A stretch of DNA of 64,000 nt from positions 1 to 64,000 of the forward strand of contig NZ_JAUFRA010000003.1 of assembly GCF_030410045.1 (NCBI RefSeq), in the 5' to 3' direction. The stretch's first letter is position 1; each line of letters starts with the position of its first letter. Made by a program: the position numbers and the translations under genes. The stretch is from Marivivens donghaensis (lineage in GTDB: Bacteria; Pseudomonadota; Alphaproteobacteria; Rhodobacterales; Rhodobacteraceae). The notes under the pieces were generated by a model. The model was not told the DNA's origin and ran no database searches. It saw nothing but the letters and a program-made list of their open reading frames with translations. This document shows, one piece after another, positions 52,759 to 62,004 of this stretch.

Positions 52759-53352
52759 ATGAAAACACTTTCGTTTGCCGCCATCGCGCTCGCACTTTCG
52801 GTTTCTGCTGCTTCTGCTCAGGACTTTGTTCAAGCGCAGATTGACAGCCTGTTTGCGCAGGGCTACACACACTTTTCGGTTCGCCGCGGCGTTCTGAATT
52901 CTTCGGTTGAGGCCTATTCGCCGACTGGTCTGGAAACGACTGTCGTCCTCGATAACTCGACCGGCGAAGTTGTGAGCCAGCGCGTTGAGACCAATGATGC
53001 AGCAGTTGTTGCGGGCACGATCCAAGAGATCGAACAGAAGCACCTTGGCGAAGTTGCTGGGTCCGACGACGTGCTGGTTGAAGTTACGACTGCAACTGGC
53101 GAAGTGATTTTGGTCGAAGCTGGTGAGCTTCGCAGCGCGCCAAAAGCTGGTAGCGACGATGTATATACGACCGTAACCACAGCATCCGGTGAGACGGTTT
53201 ACGTCGAAGTAGATGATCACGGTTCGAACGATGACAACGATCATGTAGGCGGGTCGGATGATCACTCTGGTGGTTATGATGACAACGGCAACGATGATGA
53301 TCATGGTTCCGATCATGACGATGATCACGGTTCGGACCACGACGACGACTGA
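52759..53352 (+). CDS. Secreted PepSY-like protein with Asp/His-rich tail
   Basis: A 197-residue exported protein with signal peptide cleaved after ASA (residue 20). Two small repeats resembling PepSY modules follow (QAQIDSLFAQGYTHFSVRRG ... TTVVLDNSTGEVVSQRVE), then VEVTTATGEVILVEAG and a near-copy TTVTTASGETVYVEVD. The last 40 residues are almost only Asp, His, Gly, Ser and Asn (DHGSDHDDDHGSDHDDD), probably a divalent-metal-binding tail. No function is known; periplasmic metal binding or buffering is an inference. Confidence 0.72.
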   Translation: MKTLSFAAIALALSVSAASAQDFVQAQIDSLFAQGYTHFSVRRGVLNSSVEAYSPTGLETTVVLDNSTGEVVSQRVETNDAAVVAGTIQEIEQKHLGEVAGSDDVLVEVTTATGEVILVEAGELRSAPKAGSDDVYTTVTTASGETVYVEVDDHGSNDDNDHVGGSDDHSGGYDDNGNDDDHGSDHDDDHGSDHDDD

Positions 53353-53413
53353 TCGTCGCTTGTGACCAAAGCTGCAGGGCGGTACATCTGCCCTGCATTT
53401 GAAAGGTCCCGCC

Positions 53414-54376
53414 ATGCAGAGCTTGCGTCATTTCCTAACGGCCTCGGACACTGATCCGTCGCTCGTTTTCCTGATCGAAGATATCGCGGCGAGCTGTGCC
53501 CGTATTGCCAGCCATGTGCGCGACATGGCGTTTGAGGGAAACCTTGGGCAGACGGATGAGACGAACGTTCAGGGCGAGGCGCAAAAGCCGCTCGATATCG
53601 TGGCAAACGATATCTTCCTTGAGACGTTTAACGGTGGCCATGTGGCCGCGCTGGTCTCCGAGGAGATGGATGAGGTTCAGTGGCTCAAGGAGCCGAAGGC
53701 GGGGGATTACATCCTCTACTTTGATCCGCTGGATGGGTCGTCCAATTTGGACGTAAACATGACCGTCGGGTCGATCTTTTCGGTCATGCAGGTGCAGGCG
53801 GACGGCGATCGGACGGTTTTGCGTAAGGGGCGGGATCAGATCGTGGCGGGCTATGCGATTTATGGCCCGTCGACGATGCTGGTACTGACGATGGGGCAGG
53901 GGGTCCACGGGTTCTCTGCGCGGCACGGGACGGGTGATTTCCGTTTGACCCACGGCGATATTCGCGTGGCCGAAGAAACGGCTGAGTTCGCGGTGAACAT
54001 GTCGCGGATGCGGTTCTGGGATGCGCCTGTGCGGGAGTATGTTGAGGCCTGCCTCGCTGGCAAAGACGGTCCGCGCTGCAAGGATTTCAACATGCGCTGG
54101 ATTGCCTCCCTCGTGGCTGAGGTTCATCGCATCCTGATGCGGGGCGGCGTGTTCATGTATCCCGTCGATGCAAAGCTGCGGGATAAGGGCGGTCGGTTGC
54201 GTCTGATGTATGAGGCGAACCCGATGGCGATGATCATGGAACAGGCGGGCGCTGCAGCGACGAACGGCGTGAGCGATATCCTCGACCTGCAGCCCGAGGA
54301 TCACCACCAGCGTGTGGGGCTGATCCTCGGGGCGAAGTCTGAGGTTAAGCGGTTAACGCAAGTTGGTCCGACATAA
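53414..54376 (+). CDS. fbp: Fructose-1,6-bisphosphatase class I
   Basis: A 320-residue cytoplasmic enzyme of gluconeogenesis (and the Calvin cycle where present). Metal-binding signature: FDPLDGSSNLDVNMTVGSIF; substrate loops NMSRMRFWDAP, GGVFMYPVDAKLRDKGGR and RLMYEANPMAMIMEQAG. The ATG at 53414 follows AAAGG; an in-frame start at 53399 is less likely. It fits a cell growing on lactate and acetate as encoded elsewhere in the window. Alone in its transcript, 60 bases after the PepSY-like gene. Confidence 0.94.
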   Translation: MQSLRHFLTASDTDPSLVFLIEDIAASCARIASHVRDMAFEGNLGQTDETNVQGEAQKPLDIVANDIFLETFNGGHVAALVSEEMDEVQWLKEPKAGDYILYFDPLDGSSNLDVNMTVGSIFSVMQVQADGDRTVLRKGRDQIVAGYAIYGPSTMLVLTMGQGVHGFSARHGTGDFRLTHGDIRVAEETAEFAVNMSRMRFWDAPVREYVEACLAGKDGPRCKDFNMRWIASLVAEVHRILMRGGVFMYPVDAKLRDKGGRLRLMYEANPMAMIMEQAGAAATNGVSDILDLQPEDHHQRVGLILGAKSEVKRLTQVGPT

Positions 54377-54721
54377 CCTGGGCGCTGTCGCGCTGGCTGC
54401 GTCATTCTCATAGTTAGGCTTTGATTTTGGCTCCATTGATTGATCGCTTTGCGCTGGGTCACGCGATGCGTTGGGTGGCCGGGGGTGGGTGTTATCGGGC
54501 ATTTAGAGCGCGGCCTTGTTTGGTGGTGGCGAGTTTTCGGAGGCCGTAAAAACGGTTCTGAATTGTAGGGTCTTCAAAGCGGGCTTCATTCTTGGCTACA
54601 TTTTGAGAATATTTATGCGAGGACTTGCGGGCGTTCTCATTTGGCAGCTAGGCGCACTGGTACCAGTGCGTAACTACCTGTAGAGTGAAAATTAATGTAG
54701 TCTGGGGAGCGGAGTTGAAAA
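54377..54721 (+). promoter_or_regulatory. Upstream region of lptD with an 18-bp perfect palindrome
   Basis: 345 bases without a gene. At 54653-54670 stands CGCACTGGTACCAGTGCG, a perfect palindrome 52 bases before the lptD ATG, the best operator candidate in the window. A small hairpin CCGT-AAAA-ACGG lies at 54544-54555. A purine-rich GGGGAGCGGAG at about 54704-54714 is the probable ribosome site for lptD. Confidence 0.5.
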
Positions 54722-57061
54722 ATGGCGTCGGTGACATCTGCCCTCAGGACTTTGTCCTTAGCCATTTGCCTATCATTATTATCTCAGGCGGCTTCACCAC
54801 AGTCGGCTCCGCTCCTAATTTCCGATAGTCTGACCGTAGATCCTGAGCGTCAAATTTTTACCGCGACCGGAAATGTTGAAGTTTATTTTGATGGTGCAAA
54901 ACTCACGGCGCCGAGTGTGACCTATGATCAGGGCGGCGATCGGTTCAGCATTGAGGGCCCGTTTGTATTGTCCGATGCGAGCGGGACCTCCGTCACTTAC
55001 GGTGAATTTGCTGAACTCTCTCCCGATCTAGCGGAGGGCGTGATTTACGCGGTGCGCCAGGTCATCGAGGATAACCTGCAAGTCGCCGCCCAGCAGGTCA
55101 CGCGAAGTGGCGGAAATTTGACAGAATTTAGCCGGGTTCGAGCGTCTTCCTGTCGAATATGCTCCGGCTCTGATATCCCTATCTGGGAAGTTAGAGCTGA
55201 GGCTGCGGTGCACGATGAGGCAGCAAAGACAGTCACATATCGACACGCGCAGCTCAGAATTCGGGATATTCCCGTTGCGTACACGCCCTGGCTTCGATTG
55301 CCCGACCCCTCGGTGACGCGGGCAGATGGCTTTCTTCCGCCCACTTTGTCGGTAAACTCTCGCCTTGGTACTAGAATTGGGGTGCCGTATTTCAAAACAC
55401 TTGGGGATTACGCCGACCTAACGGTCGCACCCAATATTGCCATTGGGGGTAACGCGTCTCAAACTGTTGAGGGTCGATACCGACGATTTTACGGAAATGG
55501 ATACGTTGAGCTCAATGGTGCCGTGAGCTCAGACGACTTGAGCGATGCCAGTTTGAGGGCGTTCCTCTTCTCAAATGGCCATTTCCTGTTCGAGAACGGG
55601 GTTGATTTAAGGTTCCAATCACAGAGCGCGAGCGACCCGACATATATCGGGACGTATGATTTTTTTGATCGCGATCGGAAAACATGACGAGGAGATGAAA
55701 TTGTTTTTGAGGACGATCGTCTAAACGATAACTTGATGATTACCCGCCACCTTGAAGGCGAAATCCTTGAATTTAGTTACGTTGGTTTCACGCCGCTCCG
55801 TGATCCCTCGTACCTCTATGACGGTCCAAACCGAGTTGTTAACTCGCAGTGGATGCGAGAGTTAAATTTTGGTGAATTACCTGGGACGGTGCGATTAAAT
55901 GTTGTTGGTCAAGTCGACGCAAATGACTTTGGGTCCGCAAATGCGCGTCAGGTTGATATTGCTCGTGGATCAGTGAATTTATCGTGGCGGGATAGCCGAG
56001 AGGTAGGCGATCAGCTGAAACTCCATTCCGATCTGGGCGTATTCCTCGATAATTACCGTGTCTTTGATGATGTATCTTGGGAAGATTCACAGATTGGTGC
56101 GTCCTACCTGGCCGCCACAAAATTAGAGCGGCCAATAGCATTCGCAGGATCTGACTGAGGTGCTTCCACTTTGATACCTAGCCTGCAATTTATGACATTT
56201 AAGTCTGGTGGTTTGAACCTCCCAACAGTCGATGGGTCCACGATTGATCTCCTCGATCCGTATGACTACTCGGACCTAAATCGCTTCAGGCGTCTCAATA
56301 GAGACCAAAATGTGGCATACGACGTCACAACAGTTGAGGTGGATGTCACCCTTCAGTACCGTGCCATTGGCGGGTTTTATTTTGGCGGTGGCATCAATCA
56401 GGACTTCGTCGTGTCGTCGAGCGATTTAAACCTCGATGACAGCCGCATCTATACACTCGACCTCGGCCGGGAGGGGAGTGGACTGACTTATTCGCTTACC
56501 TCCAAGTTTAACCAAAGTGCCGATCGTATATACGACGCGGCCTCATTTTCGGTGCCGATTGATCGCCTCATGGTGTCGGGGGCATATGTCAGGCAGGACT
56601 TGGACCCGGCCTTCGCCAATGCACAAGCCCTAGAGCGCTGGTCACTCGATATTTCTGCGCCACTGACCTCGCATTTGAGTGGGGCAATTGGCACAACGTT
56701 TAATGGGTTTGAAACCGATGATTCTTTTGCCACTGGTGCATTGAATTATGATGACGGTGAGGTGTGGCGTGCATCAATCAGTGGCCGCTACGACCGAGAT
56801 CTCGAGCGCTACGACCAAGTCGATGCAGAAATCCGCCGGCGAATGGACTGGGGTGGCGATCTTTACGCCATTCACTCAGACGACTTCGATACAACCAGCC
56901 GGTTCGGTCTCGGGCTTGAATACAGCAACGAGTGTGTGGAGTTCCTTGCGGGTGTCACGCGTGTTAAGAATGCTGCCACTGGGCTCGACGGTACGACAGA
57001 GCTCTCTATTGAATTGCGCCTCGGTAGTTTCGGGGCTGAGAGGGCTCGGACGTGTGGCTAG
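54722..57061 (+). pseudogene. lptD: LPS-assembly outer-membrane protein LptD, interrupted by two in-frame TGA codons
   Basis: One continuous frame of 780 codons from signal peptide (LAICLSLLSQAASPQS) to TAG, but with TGA stops at 55685-55687 (codon 322) and 56156-56158 (codon 479). Residues before the first stop form the periplasmic OstA/LptA-like domain (PLLISDSLTVDPERQIFTATG) and an LptD C-terminal-domain start (IPVAYTPWLRLPDP). The later pieces encode beta-strand-rich barrel. The frame is intact elsewhere. As LptD must exist once in a Gram-negative cell, a functional copy presumably lies elsewhere; this looks like a dying second copy. A sequencing error is possible but two would be needed. 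Confidence 0.8.
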
Positions 57062-57153
57062 TAAGGCTAGCATTAAAGTTAAATTTAGACCTCAGAATAT
57101 AAAAAGAGCTCCCGTGTCGGGCATGCTGTAGCGCCTAAATGTGAAGACCTAAA

Positions 57154-57795
57154 TTAAGCTGACCGCACAATTCGGATCCGCCCCAGGCGCTCCCACTCGA
57201 GTACAATTTCCCGCTCTCTGTCGTAGTTATGCGGCGTCTTGTAGCCCTCAGGATTGTAGTAGGTCGGTGTCGCGCCAAAATCGAACCCGTAAAGTGTGAT
57301 CGATTTTGCGATGCCAAGCCTCACTATCCAACTAATTGCCATAAAGCCTGACGAGGGCCTTCTCCCGATCAAGTTTCGGTCTGCGAGCCAATACCGGAAC
57401 TTATAGAAGAGAGTGTTCTTAATAGCATCTTTGCCAAAGAGCTTGTAGTGCCGCATCTTCGGGATAAGCATCAGGAAATATGATGGCTCAAAGTGCGCGA
57501 TCGTCTCGTCTTCGGACAATTCTGGTGTAAGGCCAACCATATCGGTGCGCGTGCCTTGGGCGTTTGGTTGCGTCACATAACCCTTGTTGAGGCGTATGAT
57601 GACGTCGTGCGTCTCTATCTGTTCGCCATAGTTCGTCTCAAGAACCGATTTCGCGTTACCAACGATTGCGATCGACTTGCCCGACAGTAACTCCGCCATC
57701 TTACGGTCTGAGTTTCGGGTCAGTTTCAGGAGCCAGCCACGTGGCGCCTGGTAGAGGTAGCGCCGTGGCCAAGATTTCAGCTTAGATAGGTTCAT
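57154..57795 (-). CDS. Family 29 (sialyltransferase-like) glycosyltransferase
   Basis: A 213-residue protein with the three conserved sialyl-motif regions of GT29: a motif-L region (SIAIVGNAKSVLETNYG from residue 41, through DVIIRLNKGY and TDMVG), motif S (RRPSSGFMAISWIVRLG at about 145-163, then LYGFDF) and motif VS with His189 and Glu194 (PHNYDRER). The enzyme is short compared with animal members because the stem is absent. Sialic acid or another nonulosonate could be the donor, but no sialic acid synthesis genes are seen here. Its ATG overlaps the stop of the DxD transferase gene (TAATG). Confidence 0.72.
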   Translation of the reverse strand: MNLSKLKSWPRRYLYQAPRGWLLKLTRNSDRKMAELLSGKSIAIVGNAKSVLETNYGEQIETHDVIIRLNKGYVTQPNAQGTRTDMVGLTPELSEDETIAHFEPSYFLMLIPKMRHYKLFGKDAIKNTLFYKFRYWLADRNLIGRRPSSGFMAISWIVRLGIAKSITLYGFDFGATPTYYNPEGYKTPHNYDREREIVLEWERLGRIRIVRSA

Positions 57796-58556
57796 TATAC
57801 CGAGCCGCCGTGGCGCTTCCAGTAGTCGACTGCCCATCTAACGCGTCCAAGACCAACGTTCGGGAATATACCCCACAGGCCACCTTTGACCAGATCGATC
57901 GGACGAGGTTCACCGTGGAACGCGATTACGCGGCTTTTGGGACTTGGTGTTCTTGGCGGTAGGACGAGGCCGACAAGCGCGGGTTTCCGGTAATGATACT
58001 TGAAGCTTTCCACCCACGAACGTGGCCAGTAGGTGATATTCTCGATACGATCTTGTACATAGATCTGTTCGATGCGGTACTTTGTGACCACGGCCTGCGG
58101 GTCCTTAATAAATTCATCGTAAATTTCGGAATATGCGCCAAGGGTGAATGCAAAGATGCCCGTGCCAAGCAGGGGCTTTTGGTCCGAAGTAGGTCGTCCC
58201 CAGGTTGGCCCTGTGTCGATGCCGACAAAGGCTCCGCCGTTTTCAAAGAACTCGTCAAGCGGGCCGCAGATGACTGTGTCTAGGTCAATGAAGAGGCATC
58301 GCCCGGTGAGGCCGTAAAGGTCGGGTTTGAAGACTGAAATTTTTGGCCAGCCCCCTTTGATCCAGTCAAATTCACGAATGCCGAGGTCTGGAATGGGGAA
58401 AGATTCAATGGCTGCGTCCAGCCCGTTTGCGTCGTCTGTCAGGCATATAAAACGGAAGTCACCTGAGATGTTGTTCCGACAAGCCGAATAGAGGACGTTG
58501 ACGTAGTCGGGGCCATACAGTTTGCCCCATTTCATGCAAATAATGACGCGATCCAA
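57795..58556 (-). CDS. GT8-like glycosyltransferase with DxD motif
   Basis: A 253-residue protein: VIICMKWGKLYGPDYVN at the N-terminus, GWPKISVFKPDLYG, the nucleotide-sugar motif FIDLDTVICG (Asp91, Asp93) and C-terminal FHGEPRP with histidine, a common pattern in capsule-locus transferases that are loosely GT8-like. The start is TTG at 58556 with GGAGG five bases before it; the longer form to 58577 has no site. Coupled downstream to the GT29 gene. Product unknown. Confidence 0.72.
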   Translation of the reverse strand: MDRVIICMKWGKLYGPDYVNVLYSACRNNISGDFRFICLTDDANGLDAAIESFPIPDLGIREFDWIKGGWPKISVFKPDLYGLTGRCLFIDLDTVICGPLDEFFENGGAFVGIDTGPTWGRPTSDQKPLLGTGIFAFTLGAYSEIYDEFIKDPQAVVTKYRIEQIYVQDRIENITYWPRSWVESFKYHYRKPALVGLVLPPRTPSPKSRVIAFHGEPRPIDLVKGGLWGIFPNVGLGRVRWAVDYWKRHGGSV

Positions 58557-58577
58557 TGGAACCTCCAGATAATTCAC

Positions 58578-58762
58578 CTACAGGGTATGACTTGCTACCG
58601 GAGTTGTCCATTGTATCAGCCCAGTTGCATGCACTAAACTTGTTCCAAGGGGCAGCGAATGCTGCATGACATTAAGATTTCTCACTAGAATTTTTGTGGG
58701 TTTATAGGGTGAAGTAATTCGTATATTGATACGAGAGTAAAATTTATCGAGCTTAACAAACT
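58578..58762. promoter_or_regulatory. Divergent promoter region of the glycosyltransferase pair and the capsule-type gene
   Basis: 185 bases between divergent starts, AT-rich near 58660-58750. No clear operator. It marks the change to lower GC that continues to the end of the window. Confidence 0.35.
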
Positions 58763-60219
58763 ATGATCCAGCTTATGTGTGACGCGCGCGGCGATTTCCG
58801 TCGTAAGTTTATGGATCGCATGCTCGATTTAGGGGCGGGTGAGATAAAGTTGGCCTGCCACATCGGATACGATGATGCCGATATCCATGGTCCCTCACTC
58901 CAATGGCTAAATTTGAAGGAAGGCAAGCTCGGCCCAGTCGTCGCTGGGCGTCCGCAAACGGGTGATAATTTTTCTCTCATTGCGTCTGAGGATTACGGCC
59001 AGATCCTTGAGACGGCAGTCGAGCAGCTGTATCGCACTTCGCCTGACTACAATTTTAAGTCTCACAACATTAGGCACGTCCAAGACTATTTGGATTACTT
59101 CCATATTGTGTGTGATGCGGCCGCGTCGATCATTGCTGAACGAGGTATAACTCACGCGCTCTTTTACTGTGTGCCTCATCTTTTTTACGACACGGTTTTC
59201 TATGAAGTCGCTCGCGCCATGGGGGTGAAGGTGACGGTGTTGAGTTGGAGCCAATTCCCTGGCCGTTTCTTCTCGATGCGGAATGTCCATGATCTCGGTC
59301 GTTTTGATCCTTCGGGTTACACTGGTGAGCCTTATGCTATTGAAAAGGGGAGCGTTCCTGACCTCTTTTACATGAGCGATAGCTGGCAGCAGGAAGGAAA
59401 AACGGGCAAGCTCTCAAAGAAGGCCGTCCTGAATTTTGTGAAGCACTTGGTGCGTCACGATCCGCTGAAGCTGGCCAATCCACTATATATCAGCAAGACA
59501 CTGGGGCAAATGAGTGCGATCTATGGCAAGCTGCCCGATTGGCGCGATCCTTTCGCGAAGTTCTTCCATACCAATGAAATGGAATACTTTGAGCATCTTG
59601 CCAATTTTGAGGGTCGCGGTGTCGACCTGTCGGGGAAGTATATATACGTACCTCTGCACAATCAGCCCGAGATGTCGACTTCGGCCTTGGGTGGGAAATA
59701 TCGCGATCAGGCGCTTCTCATTGAGACCTTAGCGCGCAATCTGCCAAAAGGTTGGAAGATCTTCGTAAAGGAAAACCCACGTCAGGGGGCCTACGCACGC
59801 GGCCCCATGTTCTTTCATCGTCTCGCGCGAATTCCGCAGGTTGAGTTTATGCCGTCCAACGCAAGCACTTACGCGTTGGCCGCCAATGCGCAATTTGTGG
59901 CGTCTGTTACGGGCACCGTCGGTTGGGAAGCGATCCGCGTCGGAACGCCGGCTATGGTGTTTGGCGCTGCTTGGTATGGGTCTCTTCCTGGCGTGGTTCA
60001 GTACCGGGAAGGTCTTGATTTCGAAGAGATTGCGGCCATGAATATCATGAAGCTCTTCAGGCGGCGTCTGGCGCTCTTCTATCGCGGACACATGAGGGCA
60101 TCATTGAGCAACTTTTCTTTCCGCTAACGCCAGATTTGGATCATAAGAAAAATACAGAGACGGTGGCTAGGGCGAGTTTAGGGTTGCTCGCTGGTGATGT
60201 TGAGTATTCGTTTTGTTGA
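58763..60219 (+). pseudogene. Capsule polysaccharide biosynthesis-type protein with a late frameshift
   Basis: The ATG frame runs to 60127, but the final 27 residues (MKLFRRRLALFYRG...) do not look like protein. From 60049 the next frame down reads EALQAASGALLSRTHEGI, continues through LLAGDVEYSFC and stops at 60217-60219, a convincing end. One base seems missing next to 60046/60047, after codon 428; restoring it gives about 485 residues. The body has HNQPEMSTSALGGKY, WKIFVKENPRQGAY and SVTGTVGWEAI, a pattern of capsule (KpsS/KpsC-like) transferases. It might still work if the tail is dispensable. Sequencing error is an alternative. Confidence 0.6.
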
Positions 60220-60240
60220 AATAAAGAAACTTGGGAATGT

Positions 60241-60978
60241 ATGGCAATGAACCGCAAGGTATTTAATAAATTATTCAATGTGGTCGCAAGATATCGGTTA
60301 GAAAAACTTCTACCGGAAATGCGCGGTGAATTGATATCTTACTCAAAGGGTTCGAACACTACGGGCACTCAGCCCATAACTCTTTACATGGCTGTACGTG
60401 ATATATTGAAACATCGTCCGAAAAATATTTTGGAATGCGGTACGGGTGCATCAACAGTTGTGTTGGCACTGGCTCTGAAAAAGCTTAAAAAAGAAGATCC
60501 ATCTTATGACGGAAAAATTATAAGTATGGAGAGTGTCGAGGAGTGGTACAATATTGCGGTTCGAAATCTACCCGAAAAATTTAATGATATAGTTACTATA
60601 GTTCACGGCCCGCGTAAAAAGTATGAAATTTCGATGTTTCGAGGGTACATTCATAGCAATATTCCGGTAGATAATTACGATTTTGTCTTTTTGGATGGGC
60701 CAAGCTTTGAGGATGATTTTGGTACTGCGTTTTGCGCTGATGCGATCTATGTTTTGGAAATGAGGCGGGACGGAATTTTGCGTGGAGTAATCGATGGACG
60801 GGCCTCAAGTGCATATGTGATGCAGCAAATGTTCGGTTTAAAGGCAGTTCGTTATTACCTTTCATTACTTGCGGCAAGTTTTGAAATTGATACCTCTAAA
60901 ATAAGAAAGAAATTAAATTCTACAGAGATGGTCTCGTCCGTCAGTGGAAAATTGCGCTTACCTTTGAATTCCAATTAA
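60241..60978 (+). CDS. Class I methyltransferase-like protein
   Basis: A 245-residue protein with a SAM-type motif NILECGTGASTVVLALALKK (about residues 60-80), acidic IISMESVEEW, and NYDFVFLDGPSFEDDFG. The VFLDGPS segment occurs in methyltransferases of sugar and capsule loci. ATGs at 60241 and 60247 are possible; GGGAATGT precedes the first. It is part of the AT-rich stretch and follows the frameshifted gene. Substrate unknown. Confidence 0.65.
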   Translation: MAMNRKVFNKLFNVVARYRLEKLLPEMRGELISYSKGSNTTGTQPITLYMAVRDILKHRPKNILECGTGASTVVLALALKKLKKEDPSYDGKIISMESVEEWYNIAVRNLPEKFNDIVTIVHGPRKKYEISMFRGYIHSNIPVDNYDFVFLDGPSFEDDFGTAFCADAIYVLEMRRDGILRGVIDGRASSAYVMQQMFGLKAVRYYLSLLAASFEIDTSKIRKKLNSTEMVSSVSGKLRLPLNSN

Positions 60979-61125
60979 TTTAAAATATCATCTGTCTTTA
61001 GCGACGTAGTATTTGTGTTTTAAGGAAAAAAGTATTGGGACATCGACTAAATTTTGCTTTTTGTGGAGCGATTGTGTTATATCTAATCAAAAACTTCAGA
61101 AGAATAACAGTGAGAGCACGCATCC

Positions 61126-62004
61126 ATGCCTGAATTGCCTCTGGTAACCATTTGTATACCTTCATACAACCATTCGGCATTTGTCTTGGAGGCAATCAAT
61201 AGCGTACGCCATCAATCATATCCACAAATTGAATTGATAATTATCGATGATGGATCAACTGATTCAAGTGCTGCACTAATTGAAACAATGCGATCAGAGC
61301 TGAATGCTGAATTTGTTAGATTTGAGTTCAGGTCGAGGGAGAATCTAGGATTAGCAAAAACTTTGAATGAAGCATTGAATTGGTCACGAGGAAAATATTT
61401 TTCGATGCTATCTTCGGATGATATATTGTGTCCCAACAAAACTACAATACTGGTCGAGCATATCGAGAAGTATTCCGAATTAGGTGGAGTATTTGCGGGC
61501 TATGATCAAATTGATAGTGAAGGCCGAGTAACAAGGCGATTAATTCCAAAGCCAGGAATATGGAATTTCAGCGATGTATTGGCTAAACGTTGCCAGCTTT
61601 ATGCTCCGACTATGTTACTGCGTACTGAGGCAATGCGGCGTGTTGGTGGATATTGGGAAGAGATTGCACTAGAAGATAGGGGGATGGTTCTCAAGCTATC
61701 GAACGCCGGATACTTATTGGCTACAATCGCTGAGCCTGTTGCATATTATCGTTGGCACGCAACAAATACCATAAAGAACACCGAGAGAATGACTGAAGCG
61801 CGATTGCAAATACTAAGTCAATTCGAGCAAACCGAAGACATTTCGGCAGCGCGCGCGAAAGTATTATTTGGGGCAGCATTGGAGTTAGCAAAGAAAGATA
61901 AGGAGCGTGCAAAATATTATTTCAATAAAGCACGTATTTCGCATGCTAAATCAATATTGACGCGGAGTGCATTTCGAGCTGCGCGGAAAATCTGGCTATC
62001 GTGA
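61126..62004 (+). CDS. Family 2 glycosyltransferase
   Basis: A 292-residue GT-A enzyme with ICIPSYNHSAFVLEAI, IDDGSTDSSAAL and the metal-binding SSDDILCPN; the later part has APTMLLRTEAMRRVGGYWEE and EDRGMVLKLSNAGY, the GT2 acceptor region. AT-rich codon use sets it apart from the rest of the window. It converges with another GT2; the 3' ends overlap by nine bases. Adds a sugar to a cell-surface glycan in all likelihood. Confidence 0.82.
   Translation: MPELPLVTICIPSYNHSAFVLEAINSVRHQSYPQIELIIIDDGSTDSSAALIETMRSELNAEFVRFEFRSRENLGLAKTLNEALNWSRGKYFSMLSSDDILCPNKTTILVEHIEKYSELGGVFAGYDQIDSEGRVTRRLIPKPGIWNFSDVLAKRCQLYAPTMLLRTEAMRRVGGYWEEIALEDRGMVLKLSNAGYLLATIAEPVAYYRWHATNTIKNTERMTEARLQILSQFEQTEDISAARAKVLFGAALELAKKDKERAKYYFNKARISHAKSILTRSAFRAARKIWLS

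Noticed and set aside
54377..54721. Possible small gene or tRNA in the 345-base gap before lptD
   Set aside because: No start with a ribosome site leads to a plausible product, and no cloverleaf could be drawn.
55685..56158. The two TGA codons of lptD as selenocysteine or recoded tryptophan
   Set aside because: No selenocysteine-type hairpin is evident after either TGA and the family uses no selenocysteine; many genes here use TGA as a true stop, for example repC, glf and bioM.
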